The notes under the pieces are model-generated. The model did no database searches, was not told the origin of the DNA, and saw only the letters and a program-made list of their open reading frames with translations. A stretch of DNA of 64,000 nt from Siphonodentalium dalli (lineage: Eukaryota; Mollusca; Scaphopoda; Gadilida; Siphonodentaliidae). How positions within the stretch are numbered: the first letter of the stretch is position 1; each line of letters starts with the position of its first letter. The position numbers and the translations under genes are program-made. Where the stretch lies: contig CP136061.1 in the NCBI GenBank assembly GCA_032622095.1, positions 186,936,369-187,000,368 of the forward strand, written 5' to 3'. Of this stretch, positions 37,868 through 49,782 are shown in pieces.

Positions 37868-39488
37868 CAGTGTCAAAGGCTTTTGAGAAGTCAAGTATTG
37901 CTATATCTGTTTGGATATCTTTGTTGAAGGATTGGAGTAGGTCATCTGATGTTGTTAGTAGCTGTGTTACGCATGAGTAGCCTTTCCTGAATCCATGATT
38001 TAATTTGGTCAGGACTTCATGTTTGTCAAGATGGTTCAGCAGGTGACGGCATATAATATGCTCCAGTATTTTGCAGCATACTGTTGTTAAGGAAACTGGT
38101 CGGTAGTTTTCTGGTTTGTGGACGTCCCCCTTCTTAAATACCGGAGCAACGTTTGCGTCCCTCCAGTCTTGTGGTAGTTCTCCTGTGGTGATGGATTTGT
38201 GAAAAATATAGGTCAGTCCTGGAGCGATGGAATTGGCACATTTTTTCAGGACTTGATTTGGAAGGTCATCTGGTCCGCTAGCTTTGCCGGGTTTTAAGTC
38301 CCTAAGCAGCTTTTCCACACCTTCAACTGATATGTTCATGTATATGTTTTTTTTATTTGATGTTGTTATTGATGCCCATTGCAGTTCGCAGTTTGTGATC
38401 AGATCAAGTTGTTCGATAGCTACGATATTTTCATGCGTAGCAATGAAGACACCGCCCCCTCTCGAGCCACGATCATTCCTCAGTGCATTATAGCTTGGTG
38501 GAAAAACTTCTGCCGAGTTTATAGCATCATTTGCTCTTGGTTTACCAGGTTGTATGCCTTTAAGCCATGATTCAGTGCCAATGATTATGTCTGGCTTTGT
38601 GTATTCAATGACTGCTGCTAATTCTGCTCGGTTTTTCTGTACACTCCTGCAGTTTACCGTCAAAAAGCGGAGGTTCTCCTTCTCCCGCAGTTTATAGAGG
38701 CTTGGGACTGATTCGTTTGTTGTGTCCATTTTTTGTGAGCCTGGTGTATTTGTGCCGATCTCTCTGTCATTGTTTTTTGTAACAGGGCTGCTTGTATGTA
38801 ATGGGTCAAATGCTGCTGATGTTGTGCTTTCCATGGTTGACTCCAGGCAGCTCGTGGGATAGTAGAGTACAGTTGAGTTAAATTCATAGTTATGAAAGGT
38901 GAAACTATCTACGTTGAGGCTGTCACATCTACAGCAGAACCATTTGATACTGGTGTCTTGGAGGTTTTTGAATTCTTCAGAGCAGAGATCGAGACATGAC
39001 CCATGGTACCAGAGATCACAGTTATCACAACATACTGCTTTTGCATCCCATCCGACTTCTAGCTCGCACGAGCCACATGGGAATATAGATGGTTCTTGCC
39101 TCTTCGGGCCTGGGTTTTGTTCCACTCCGGCAATTAATAGCAGTAGTAAGATGATGAGTCCTGATCTTCTCCTGCCCATGTTGTTGGTGTTGCAATTTAC
39201 CATGTCTGATTTCTTCTGGTATTTTAACCGGTGTGTTTGGATGCAGTGGTAGTCAGCGATTTGGGTGTTGCTTATTTGTGTTGATAGGCTGACTTTATTG
39301 AAGAAAGCTATGGAGGCTATGACCATTAGGAGTGGTAGCAGGCTCATGCCTATTCTGTTTCTGTTTCTTCTCCTTTGGTGTATTTGGATATAGAATGGTT
39401 CCAGATCAGTATAGCGTGGTATAGCCCACACAGCCTGATCTCCTGGTATAGCGCGGTCTAGCCCACACCTCCTAGGGAGGAAAACCAT
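37868..39488 (-). pseudogene. LINE-B ORF2, 2A-PHD-endonuclease remnant-RT first half
   Basis: ATG at 39488, one base after the ORF1 TAG, so reinitiation is plausible. Residues 111-128 are LIILLLLLIAGVEQNPGP, a 2A-like ribosome-skipping motif (genomic ~39105-39128), although the usual Asp of DxExNPGP is Gly. Residues ~138-189 are a PHD finger (CGSC, CCDNC, WYHGSC, FCCRC). From ~285 the endonuclease starts (LRFLTVNCRSV, IIIGTESWL, SRGGGVFI), then jumps after CELQWASITTSNKKN to the pre-RT KPGKASGPDDLP, so most of the nuclease including the catalytic core is deleted. The RT runs GDVHKPENYRPVSLT, LNHGFRKGYSC and ILDFSKAFDT, where the MULE interrupts it. Confidence 0.87.
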
Positions 39489-39489
39489 T

Positions 39490-40299
39490 CTATTGCCGCC
39501 AACAGTCCAAAGCGATGCGGTTTGTTATCTTCCGCAGCCAGACTTTGCTGAGTGTTTTTGCAGGGTGGATTCCGTCTAGCGTTGTGCTGAAACAGTACTT
39601 ATGGTAAGTTATTCTGTGGTTGGGACCTCCTTGGCTTGCCTTATGTTTTGAGGATCTTGACAAGTCACAAGAAAATTCAGGTGAACGTGTACCGATGCTG
39701 TTGTTCAGGTCTTTTACTGCTTTGTTCAATTCCCTGATGGTGCTTGTCAGTTGGTCGTCTTGATTTCCGATGTTTGGAATGGTCGGTACGTGACGATATC
39801 TCCTTGGTTGGGTTTGATGCCTTTTGATGGCTTTACTTCTCACAGCTTTGTTCCACTCTGCTATTGAGTAGATAGGCGTTTCGAGGATGGTGATTTTATC
39901 CTCGGTTTTGCGATATCCCTTCACAGTGGAGATTACTCGCTTGTAGCGGTCTACCATGCGCTGTGTTGTTATGTCTCTGTTCAGGGATGAGAAGTTTTGT
40001 TTGTCAATTTGTGTCAGATCGCAGGTACCTGTTCACAGATAGTAATGGATTGGATGAGACTTTGTTGTTTTGACAATATCCCTGATGTTGTCTTTGAGCC
40101 AGCTATGGCTATCGTTGGTGTTTCTTCCTCCCTTTGGGTACCAGGTGATGGCAGAGTCGACCTTGTGATCAGGATTTTTCTCTTGTTTCAAGTATCTCGC
40201 TTTACTATCTCCGATTATGACTGGAGTATGTGTTTGCCTCCCTCTGGGGCGGATTTTTTCTGTGCGGTCAAGATACTTCTGCAGCTTTGCGGCAGACAT
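39490..40299 (-). pseudogene. LINE-B ORF1, SGNH-hydrolase-like, one nonsense codon
   Basis: MSAAKLQKYLDRTEKIRPRG, then PVIIGDSKARYLKQ (block I-like GDS) and, after an in-frame TGA at 40033-40035, continuing in the same frame to ETPIYSIAEWNKA and FSTTLDGIHPAKTLSKVWLR (block V-like DxxH). That is the SGNH/GDSL esterase layout found in ORF1 of several CR1/L2-type LINEs. TGA after CTG could come from CGA by CpG decay. The stop TAG abuts the ORF2 start. Confidence 0.75.
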
Positions 40300-41974
40300 C
40301 AGGTGTTTTTTTGACAGTTTTCTTTTTAAGAATAGTATGTTGGGGTACGTGCCAGTTTTCTCACTAATAGCAAAATGTCAGCTCTATTTGTATCAAAAAG
40401 TTTTGACAATCACAACAACTTTCCAAAGTAGTCTCAATGTCTAATCTAAACAGAAAATGTCAACGGCACTGTTTGCTGGTCGCGATGATTTTAGCGCGAA
40501 AACAGGAGACATGATCTAGATACAGAGACGCTTTCCAGGTGTTTCCACGATTTAAACATTCAAGAATATTAACAATTTAACAGAATATCGTTGGGGCACT
40601 CCGTTTCACACGTTTGTGTAGAATGACGATGTCAAATATAGCATTTATAACTGTTTATAACACAAAATTTCAAGAAATATTTCGCAGATTTTAAAAAGAC
40701 GACTTTCCGGTATGCGCGCGCATCCTCCCTCCGGATATCTTGGTCGGATATGTTCAGGATATGTTAACAGTGCACAGGAAACTAACCAGAGTTATATAAT
40801 GTCATACTTTGTTAGATTATAGCACAATTGAATCGAGAATTTTGTATATTTTTGTGCAAAAATTCGCTTTCAAATCCGTTTTACAAGTGTTTTATGCTTT
40901 TAAAATTATAATCTTGCAGGTCATATATAATTCGTAATGTTTATCAAACAATAATCCGTAACCATTTGTCCATTCGGGTGTGTCGTATAGTAGAAAAAAG
41001 TATATTTTGGATGGTCATCGACGAATTTTTGTGTACGGTTTAGAATGCAGCTAGTGTACGGTTGATCAGCATTTCCATGTCTTATCTATTTATGTATTTA
41101 TTTATTCTGTGTGCGCGTTTGTGGCAACCACAAATAACCAATAATAGATTTTTCTTACCTGTGAACAAAACGAAAACAAACAGAACATGCGTGGACCAAA
41201 AATCCGAAAACATGAAACAAAACTGTAAAAAGATAAAACATAAACTGCACGATACAGTGTTCTCTTAATCCGCAAAGCCACGACAGGACCAAGGACCATA
41301 CAATAGGCTATTTTTTTTCTAGTAGAATACAAAACGTAGACAATTAAATAATGAGTTCAATTCATATTTGAAAACAATTGCATGGTCTGATATATAGTTT
41401 TAGTGTTCAAGATATTTTTAAACGTGTATAGTAAATTTAAACATGCAGCATTTTAACATTTTCGGCTTTGTATTGGACCCCTATAGTGGTCAGATACGAC
41501 CGTACGGGTGGAGAGAACACTATACTGGTAAACAAACCGAAGATAAAAATCATAATAATGAATAGTTTTATTTGCCAAGTCATAATTTAACATGAAACAG
41601 GCAAAACAAAGAACATAATTATATACACAATATACAGAAGGAATACAGATGCGTTCCAATCACGCGCATCATCACAACACAAGTATGAATGCGTCATATG
41701 TTATATACTGTTATATACTTATACTATTTATAGATTTATGAATACATCGCACTGATGTCAGCCCCTCATGCAGTGAGTAGAGTGGAGAATATACGATCTC
41801 CCTCATTTGTCATAGGAGACACGGGCAGTACGATGTATGTTTGGGCATATGTGGACATAATTATGTGGTTATTCGTCCGACAAATACAAACAAGTCCAAA
41901 CTGTTGTTGAATTTATATGCTGGACATTCATACATATTTCAATCTAGTAACTACTCACGGTGGGTATTCCGTTA
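40300..41974. other. LINE-B 5' region, spacer and LINE-C 3' end
   Basis: AT-rich. The right part (to ~40.5 kb) should hold the LINE-B 5' UTR and the part just below 41975 the LINE-C 3' UTR. No gene, TIR or tandem repeat recognised between. Confidence 0.5.
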
Positions 41975-43912
41975 TCAAAAACAGCTTAGTTCCTTAAATG
42001 CGCATTTCAGGAATATACAAACTCGTTTTAGGATGGTCATATTCTCAATAGATATTAATCGGTAGAATTTCTCTCTGTTCGGCTTCTCCCAGTAATATTT
42101 AGGAATGAATTTCTCTCTAATTTTATCTAGTTGTTTGCATTGAATAACCAAGTGGTATTCATCACCAATAGCAATTTGGCACAGGTTGCATAGTCTCTCT
42201 AGTTTTGGTTGATTTTTCCACCTCCCCCTCTCAATCGGGAGTCTGTGGTTCGAGGTGCGAATTTTCATGAGGAATTCGGCCAGATGATATGGAATTTCAA
42301 TGAGATAACGGCTCATTTTTGGGTAATGTTTCAGGGATAAGTAGTTATGTCCGCGATTTGAAGTCATGGAACCAAACCATTCTTGATAAAATTGGTCGGT
42401 TAGTGTCTGCTTGATAACTATCATATCATTCTTTGATAGCGGATTCTGTGATAACCATTTATAGTTAAACCCGACATCGCTAAGTGTGTTTTCAATATAA
42501 TGTATCCACTTAAGATAGACATTACTGTCGGGGTTACTATTGTAGAGTTCTAACGAAATGCGGTACATCTGTTTCGCTAATTGGGATCCATCCTCGGAAA
42601 TAAGTCGGGACCAATATGACAGCGCCCTACGTTTAATTTCCACAGATAATGGGTGTCTTCCCAACTCACCATATACCATATAATTTGGGGTACTGGTTTT
42701 CATATTTAGCAGGAATTTGCAGAATTTCAAGTGTATTGTTTCAATGGACTTGTGAGATTCGAAACACCATATTTCACTGCCATAATTTAATACTGGTAAA
42801 ACCAGTGTGTCAAAGAGCATTAACATGAGGTCTATTGGGATATCAAGTTTTCTGACTTTGTTCAAGAGTCCGTACATGGCTTTCGTCCCAATAACACCGT
42901 TTCGTTTGATAGCTCGGCAAAACCGGCCGTTATAGAAGAGTTCCAATCCGAGATATTTAAATTCTTTTTCTACTTCTAACTGTGAATTATTGTAGAAGAA
43001 CACTGGCATTTTCTTTGGCATTTTCTTACAAAATATCACAACTTTAGTTTTCGATATGTTAACCTGCATGTTCCATGCCTCGGCATAATCGTGAAATGCT
43101 TGGAGTGCCCGATGCATGTCGTTTTGATTTTCAGTCATAATAACTGTGTCATCGGCGTATAGTAGGCATAATAGCTTGATGAAAAATCCTAATTTCTCTG
43201 AACCGACATTGTCCAATAAACATAAATTGCTAATAGCGCAGTCATTAAGGAAATTTTGCAGATCATTAACGTAAAAGGAAAACAGCAAAGGGGACAATAT
43301 CTCCCCTTGAAAAAGGCCTACGTTACTGGCGAAGAATCCCGAAAGATTATTACGGTCTTTGACGCAACATTTAATTTGCGTGTACATGTCCCGAATTACG
43401 TTGAAAATCTTTCCATTAATATCCTTTTTGAGTATTTTAAAATATAATGCTTCTCTCCATATGGTGTCAAATGCCTTTTTGAAGTCTATAAATGTGCAAT
43501 AAAGTTTTTTTCCTCTTGACATGTATAAGTCTATAATGTGGCAAAGAATGAATATGTTATCAGTCGTGGAATGTTTCTTTCTAAACCCAGTTTGGTTATC
43601 TCCGATTAGGTTTCCTTCGTCTGACAGGGCGGATAATCTCTTATTGAGGATAGATGTGAATAATTTCGCGAAACAACTAAGTAATGTTATACCTCGATAC
43701 GAATCTGTACATGATCTGTTGCCTGATTTTTTGTAAATTGGGTTGATAACCCCCGACGCCCAATCTTGGGGGAAGTACCCAGTATCGAGGATCAGATTAA
43801 ATAATAGCTTATAAAGCGGCATCATATGATCCACTGTTGTTTTCATATACTCATTTTGTATTAGGTCGATACTAATATCATTGAAATGGACTTGCAGGCA
43901 TCTTCGATAATG
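41975..43912 (-). pseudogene. LINE-C reverse transcriptase
   Basis: Open after the TGA at 43913-43915, in the same frame as the endonuclease. YMKTTVDHMMPLYKLLFNLI, WASGVINPIYKKSGN, ITLLSCFAKLFTSILNKRL, NQTGFRKKHSTTDNI, CTFIDFKKAFDTIW (motif A Asp), VGLFQGEILSPLLFSFYVND and LLYADDTVIM (motif C) are all present. A C-terminal block NYGSEIWCFE and RTSNHRLPIERGRW plus C-x2-C (RLCNLCQIAIGDEYHLVIQC) follow. The stretch normally between nuclease and RT is very short, so an internal deletion is likely. Confidence 0.9.
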
Positions 43913-45244
43913 TCACGATTGGCGTTTTGTCGACTTGATGAATTGTTCCAACGAGGCCTTTACCGCTGCTATTTCAGTCTTGTCTACATTGTCAGAAAAA
44001 GTGCGTGCGAGTTCAGGTTTCCATCGCTTAGGCTTTACTTGGGCCGTCTTTTCGTGTTGTGCGTGCATATTTGGGCTTGGTTCGTATTCATCTATGTTTC
44101 GGAATTTTATTTCGACGTGTATACCTTGGTGGACGTCGGAATATAGTGGGGAGAATTCGTTTACCCTGAAATTTTCCAATGATTTTAAAAGTCGTTTACA
44201 ACCAACGGCGTAATCTACCACACTGCGGTCACTACACGTCAAGCGCCCAGTGCCCTTATCTTCTCCAAAGCGACCGTTAATGATACGCATATCATTAAAC
44301 TGACATAAATGTATAAGTTTGTAACCATAACTGTTAGCATTTCCGACATCTTGTGAGTAGCGAGATGGTATCTCCGTCTCAGCTATAAAATTTGTCTCAT
44401 CATATAATAAATCAGACATCAGTTCACAATTAATTGTTGTCGCGGTTTCCAAATCTTCGGGATCTAAATCAAGTGCATCATTGAGACATTTCGTTCGGGC
44501 GTTGAAATCACCCATCAGAAGAACCATATCAGAAAATTTGCGGATTTTTCGTAGGTCGCGTTTAATATATAGATGCCAGTCATCGTCTGAGTATCTAGTC
44601 CCTGACGGTGGGATATATACTGCACCAATTAATATTGATAAAGTTCGGTCAACAATTCTGATCCATGCTACATGCTTCATGTCACTTTGAATGTGTTCGA
44701 CGTTATATTTTAGATGTGATTTTATTGCTATGATTATTCCACCACATCGTTTACCACTTCCTATCTTTCTTCCTTTCGCCGCATAAACTTTGAAATTAGG
44801 TATGACTATACAGTCTTCTATGAATGCCTTTGTTTCTGAAAAACATATGACGTCATACTTATCAATCATATGTATAAAATCTGGATAATCCAATCGCTTT
44901 TCTAAACCACAGACGTTCAGCGCAAGCATTTTAATTGTATTACATGTAGCTTCATTGGATATGCAAGAAGAATTATCTAACGAAAGCGTCGGTTTCGTGT
45001 GTGTGGGTAAATGGCCCACATATGACATAGGCATATTCTCACACCGAGTGTTTTGTGAACTAATAGCGGATGCGCGTACAGTATCATTAGACGCATACAT
45101 ACAATTAGAATAAAATGAGTCATGAATATTAGCAATAACATCATTAAATACACAATTTGAATCAGAATCATTGGGACTCTGTTTTAGTGAGATTGAACAT
45201 TGTTTCGTAGAACAACCACTCGACGATGCCCGTGATTTTGACAA
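43913..45244 (-). pseudogene. LINE-C AP-type endonuclease
   Basis: Directly continues the ORF1 frame after a TGA at 45245-45247. A ~95-residue linker precedes IKMLALNVCGLEKRL, DVICFSETKAF, CGGIIIAI, LLMGDFNAR and, late, DRSVVDYAVGC and YSDVHQGIHVEI, the APE-family active-site order (the Asp-His pair is DVHQ rather than SDHxP). It ends at a TGA within SLEQFIKSTKRQS. No ATG stands at its head, so it was reached by read-through or the TGA is a mutation. Confidence 0.85.
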
Positions 45245-45688
45245 TCATTCGAATTTGGCGCTCTTCGTTGGTTCCGGTGGTGTATTGGCGCTTCTAGTGC
45301 GTTTCCTGCTCTCTGCTGTCTCGAATTCGATTGAAGAAGCTATCTCCTTTTTGCCTTCGGGACTTAAGTGTAGCCCAGAATGGTCGTCTGCCTTAAAGAG
45401 GGAGCGAATCACGAACCCTTCTGTGTTCCAGTAAAGGTGCATAGTGTCTACAAATGTCAGACAGACCTTCCTTTTGCAGAGCTTTTCTATAAATTTATTT
45501 AGTTTATAAGCTGTCTCGTTGAACTCTTGTATTCTGATTCCTCTCCCTTTACGAGGTGGGACCGTGCACAAATTAACAACTGCTGTTGGGAATTCGTGTC
45601 TGATTATATCCAAGCCTTCGCCGAAGGTTTGCACGACAAGATCATTTCGGCCAATTTGGCCGGTTACTTCATGTGACTTTTTCATCTG
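45245..45688 (-). pseudogene. LINE-C ORF1, 3' part (SGNH C-terminal half)
   Basis: Reads RQMKKSHEVTGQIGRNDLVV, FPTAVVNLCTVPPRKGRGI and KADDHSGLHLSPEGKKEIA, the last being a block V-like D-x2-G-x-HLS of SGNH hydrolases. Complements the GxND half at 49783-50928. The tail KRTRSANTPPEPTKSAKF is basic. Confidence 0.75.
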
Positions 45689-47387
45689 ACGTGTGTGTCG
45701 GATAATTAATCTGGAGGATTTATGTAAATGTTAGCCCAAACTACATTTCCAAGTAACGATGGTTTTGTTGTTTATTTTGAGGAATAATACCGCGTCAGAT
45801 GAATTCAGCCCAAATATGTTAACAGTTGTCGTGTCAAACATTCGGCAGTAGGTTAGCGTTATTTAGTATTTGTGGATGTCCTTTAACATGGGGAAAATAG
45901 ACTAACTGCGCTTGAACGAGCATGTGAATTTGTCGTTTTTAATGTACAGCAACTTGATAATCAATAACAGAGGCATTCTCTGTCAAATAAGGTCGCTCTA
46001 TTTACGGTATTAATTGCGGAACTTTCTAAAGTAAACTACGCGTAAACGGATACATACGGTAAATTCTAGAATGTGCCGGGATCGGCCTAATCGCCTCAGG
46101 GCCAACTCGCCCAGTCGACGTGTGTCAATTCGGTACCTACTATAACATGTACCCGAGTCCGATACGGAATAAAAGATGTATACGGGTGTTATATAGCGTT
46201 TGGTCCGTTGTTTCTCAATGAATATTATTGAAATTTGGTGTATATGTCCGGGCTGGGACATGGAATACAACAACGTTTGAATTGTTTTTAAATTTACAAA
46301 TTTGTTGATTTTATTCAATTTGTTTTCGTTCTGAAAACACACTATAAAGTGTATATAATATAATAACGAACACGAGACATACATAATTTATAAACTGTGA
46401 ACATAAAAACATTGAGGTAAGAATCTTTTTAAGGAATGCAACTTTATTTAATGATAATAAACACATAAATTAAAATAACAAACATGAGACATACATGATT
46501 TATAAACTGTTAACAAAAGATATCAAACTTCATGTGACTTTTTCATCTGACGTGTGTGTCGGATAATTAATCTGGAGGATTTATGTAAATGTTAGCCCAA
46601 ACTACATTTCCAAGTAACGATGGTTTTGTTGTTTATTTTGAGGAATAATACCGCGTCAGATGAATTCAGCCCAAATATGTTAACAGTTGTCGTGTCAAAC
46701 ATTCGGCAGTAGGTTAGCGTTATTTAGTATTTGTGGATGTCCTTTAACATGGGGAAAATAGACTAACTGCGCTTGAACGAGCATGTGAATTTGTCGTTTT
46801 TAATGTACAGCAACTTGATAATCAATAACAGAGGCATTCTCTGTCAAATAAGGTCGCTCTATTTACGGTATTAATTGCGGAACTTTCTAAAGTAAACTAC
46901 GCGTAAACGGATACATACGGTAAATTCTAGAATGTGCCGGGATCGGCCTAATCGCCTCAGGGCCAACTCGCCCAGTCGACGTGTGTCAATTCGGTACCTA
47001 CTATAACATGTACCCGAGTCCGATACGGAATAAAAGATGTATACGGGTGTTATATAGCGTTTGGTGCGTTGTTTCTCAATGAATATTATTGAAATTTGGT
47101 GTATATGTCCGGGCTGGGACATGGAATACAACAACGTTTGAATTGTTTTTAAATTTACAAATTTGTTGATTTTATTCAATTTGTTTTCGTTCTGAAAACA
47201 CACTATAAAGTGTATATAATATAATAACGAACACGAGACATACATAATTTATAAACTGTGAACATAAAAACATTGAGGTAAGAATCTTTTTAAGGAATGC
47301 AACTTTATTTAATGATAATAAACACATAAATTAAAATAACAAACATGAGACATACATGATTTATAAACTGTTAACAAAAGATATCAA
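45666..47387. repeat. 861-bp tandem duplication
   Basis: 45666-46526 and 46527-47387 are nearly identical (one substitution seen, 46205 versus 47066). The unit starts inside LINE-C ORF1 (about 23 bp of coding), so the duplication arose after the foreign DNA joined the LINE. A 124-aa frame appears in both copies but has no recognisable feature. It also holds GGGCCAACTCGCCC, like the 22.3-kb MULE-end repeat. Confidence 0.9.
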
Positions 47388-49782
47388 ACTCAATACATGA
47401 CAAAGATGACTCAGTGAAGTTTATAAAGTGAACATAAAAATATTAAGGTAAGAATCTTTTTAAGCATTACTAAACCGTTTAGCACAGACCACAGTCCACT
47501 TCACTCATCCGATCATCACCAAACTTCATATTTATCTTGATATTGATCTATCAGATGAGAGCTATCAAATATTTTTTTAATTTCATAGGAAAAAATGGTC
47601 GCCAGCGGCCATATTGCATTTACGTTATATTTTATCGCGTCATGTCGATATCTAGTATTACTTAGAAATTTCACCTTTCCAGATTCATAATTGCTCCATT
47701 GACTGTAACATATGAAATTATTCCCCTCTTCGGATAGAGTGTCACTGAAACTTTATTTTGTCAGACTGTCTGTATAATCACTGATTATATATGGCAATAA
47801 TCTGTAATAAGATGTAGCACTATTTTATTTTATATTTACATGCAGTGCTGTTTTTATACATCAATTCTAATCCCCCTAGATCATCATGTGATCGATCATA
47901 CATCGCGCGAGGACCTGGTTGAATTAAGGGGGTTTTATGGATCACTTCTGTCCTCAAGCTAGATTATACTTATGACATTTAATGGCATGTTACTAACGTG
48001 GAGGGTTAGATATGCTTGAGAAACCACCACTCTTTAATTCACACCAAGTTCTCAGCTGTCATGTTCGGATATTAGAACCCATAGCCATGATATATGGTTT
48101 ATTTTGTGTATACTAGTAATATAGTTATTTTCAGTACCTTTATATACCAGTACTGTGTATAACAATGCATATAAATTAATCCATGTATACATGTATATTG
48201 ATTCAACGGATTCAGTGGTTTTGTCCATCAGTCTATCAAATTTGCGGGGAAAACATGGCCACAAGCAGTACACCCTGCTAAATTTCGAATTTGAATCAAT
48301 TGGCGCACCCTGCAGCCAGCTTTTATTGGAGAACTTTTTCTTATGTGGATATTTTGGGTCACCGCTAGATGTGAGCCATATTTTGTTCTCAAACTGTCCT
48401 TGTGAAGACATCACTGCCAGCGGTGATCTTCAATTTTACTATTTTTATGGCTAAATAATTTGGTTGATCCTACAGACGAGACCCCTTGTCCGATCGTTAT
48501 CAGATTCCACAATTATCTTCTGGATAACCAGGGTGAGAGTAATCTAATTTTCCCGAAATTCGTTAAAAAACATTACCACAGGCAGCAATTTGGTATCTTA
48601 CTCTTTGATCCTCTTTTGCATGACTGAATTGTTTAGCAACTGTACAGACATATCCCTCATCTGGTTTTTATATACATGTATATCTCTTCATGCGGATAGC
48701 CAGTATTACGTAGGTACTTCAACTTTCTGCATTCCTGTCATCATTTGAAATATAAAAATTTACCTGATACATGCACCCTTCAAAATTTGTTTCGTCGTAT
48801 CTATTTTAATGACCCGTATGGTAATATTGATACAGATATATTTGTCAAACATTTCTTTGTACAATATACAGGTATTTAGTTTGTAACTAAATCTAGAAAT
48901 ATATAATAGTAGCTCGTGGACCCCACTTCGTCCGGGATGTTCCCCTCTGATTTTCGGAGAAATGCGCGATTTAACCTTGAATTGACTATTTTAAAGGTGA
49001 AGGACAAAAGTCACGACAAAAGTACCCGTCGAAATGCGCCCGGCTTTATACCCGATTTGACCTTGAATTGACAATTTTGAATGTCAAGATCAGGTCAGGG
49101 TCATGATTTGACCCACCCGAAACACTCCTGGGACAAAAGTAACAGTAGGTATCAAATTTCGTTGAAATACTTCCGTTTTACCAGATTTGACCTTGAATTG
49201 ATCTTTTTGAATGTCAAAGTCAGGTTGGGATCAAGATTTGACCCGTCCAAAATACTCCCTGGAAATAATTTCCCCTAGGTATCAAATTTCGTCAAATCTG
49301 TCCGGCAGTTTTCCCGGCCATAGCTAACAGACAAACAGACAGACAAATGTCCAAAATATATATTAAACTAGCTGATGTACTCGACTTCGTTCGGGCTAGT
49401 TAGGGATTTTTTTTGTGATCGCCTCCATCTGGACAGTACCCAGTATATACAGCGTCTGGCCAAACTATTGTTCAATTGGTCCAGAAACATGCCTATATCT
49501 GCACGTTCGAGAACATGGTCCCACGTGAAATTGGACCCGTCCATATTGCTCCCGGGATCGAAGTAGTCCTACACAAAAAATTTTAGTCGGATCGGTCAAG
49601 GTCCGGAAACATGCCTATGAGCGAGGTCAAGTTGACACGTTAAATACCAAATTCGAGCAGTGTTAGAGTCTATAACACATACACACATGCATTCACGCAT
49701 ACACACATACATACATACATACATACAGACAGGTGTTTCAAAATGTATAATCGATAGCTACAACAATTTTATGGTAGATAGT
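45689..49782. other. 4.1 kb of foreign DNA interrupting LINE-C ORF1
   Basis: Holds the 861-bp duplication, AT-rich sequence with GCCAGCGGCCATATTG-type words (47.6 kb), a dispersed repeat at 48900-49370 (TTTGACCTTGAATTGA and ATGTCAAAGTCAGGTTGGGA words, ending in GACAGACAGACAAA), another (49380-49640) and an ACAT microsatellite (49700-49730). No transposase, TIR or clean target duplication was identified, so the mechanism is open. Confidence 0.6.
48900..49370. repeat. Dispersed repeat of mollusc style
   Basis: Three internal repeats of TTTGACCTTGAATTGA with a following ATTTTGAATGTCAAG-like word, then CAGTTTTCCCGGCCATAGCT and a (GACA) tail. A similar but separate segment lies at 49380-49640. 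Confidence 0.55.

Larger units (their letters stand above)
35729..37876 (+). mobile_element. Mutator-like element (MULE) with tandem-repeat TIRs, 2130 bp
   Basis: Element 35738-37867, flanked by perfect 9-bp CAGTGTCAA (35729-35737, 37868-37876). TIRs contain CAGCTAACTGGGACCTTGG and extend as 16-bp tandem copies CTAACTGGGACCTTGG at 35744-35878 and, inverted, 37724-37862. The 9-bp duplication plus the transposase fragment identify a MULE. It lies in the RT motif A of LINE-B. A 469-bp TTAA-MITE (35985-36453) is nested in it. Confidence 0.9.
34441..40500 (-). mobile_element. LINE-B, 2A-bearing non-LTR retrotransposon (broken)
   Basis: Minus strand: 5' UTR up to roughly 40.5 kb, ORF1 40299-39490, ORF2 39488-37868 and, after the MULE insertion, 35737-34566. 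It is disabled by a TGA in ORF1, loss of most of the endonuclease and the MULE. The RT words (LDFSKAFDT, SGVPQGKVLGPLLF, LFADD) suit the CR1/L2/Jockey side of APE-type LINEs. Outer ends are estimates. Confidence 0.8.

Noticed and set aside
45666-47387. Pair of LTRs or two genes of 124 aa
   Set aside because: The 861-bp copies are directly adjacent with no interior and start inside LINE coding sequence; the duplicated 124-aa frame has no domain or splice context.
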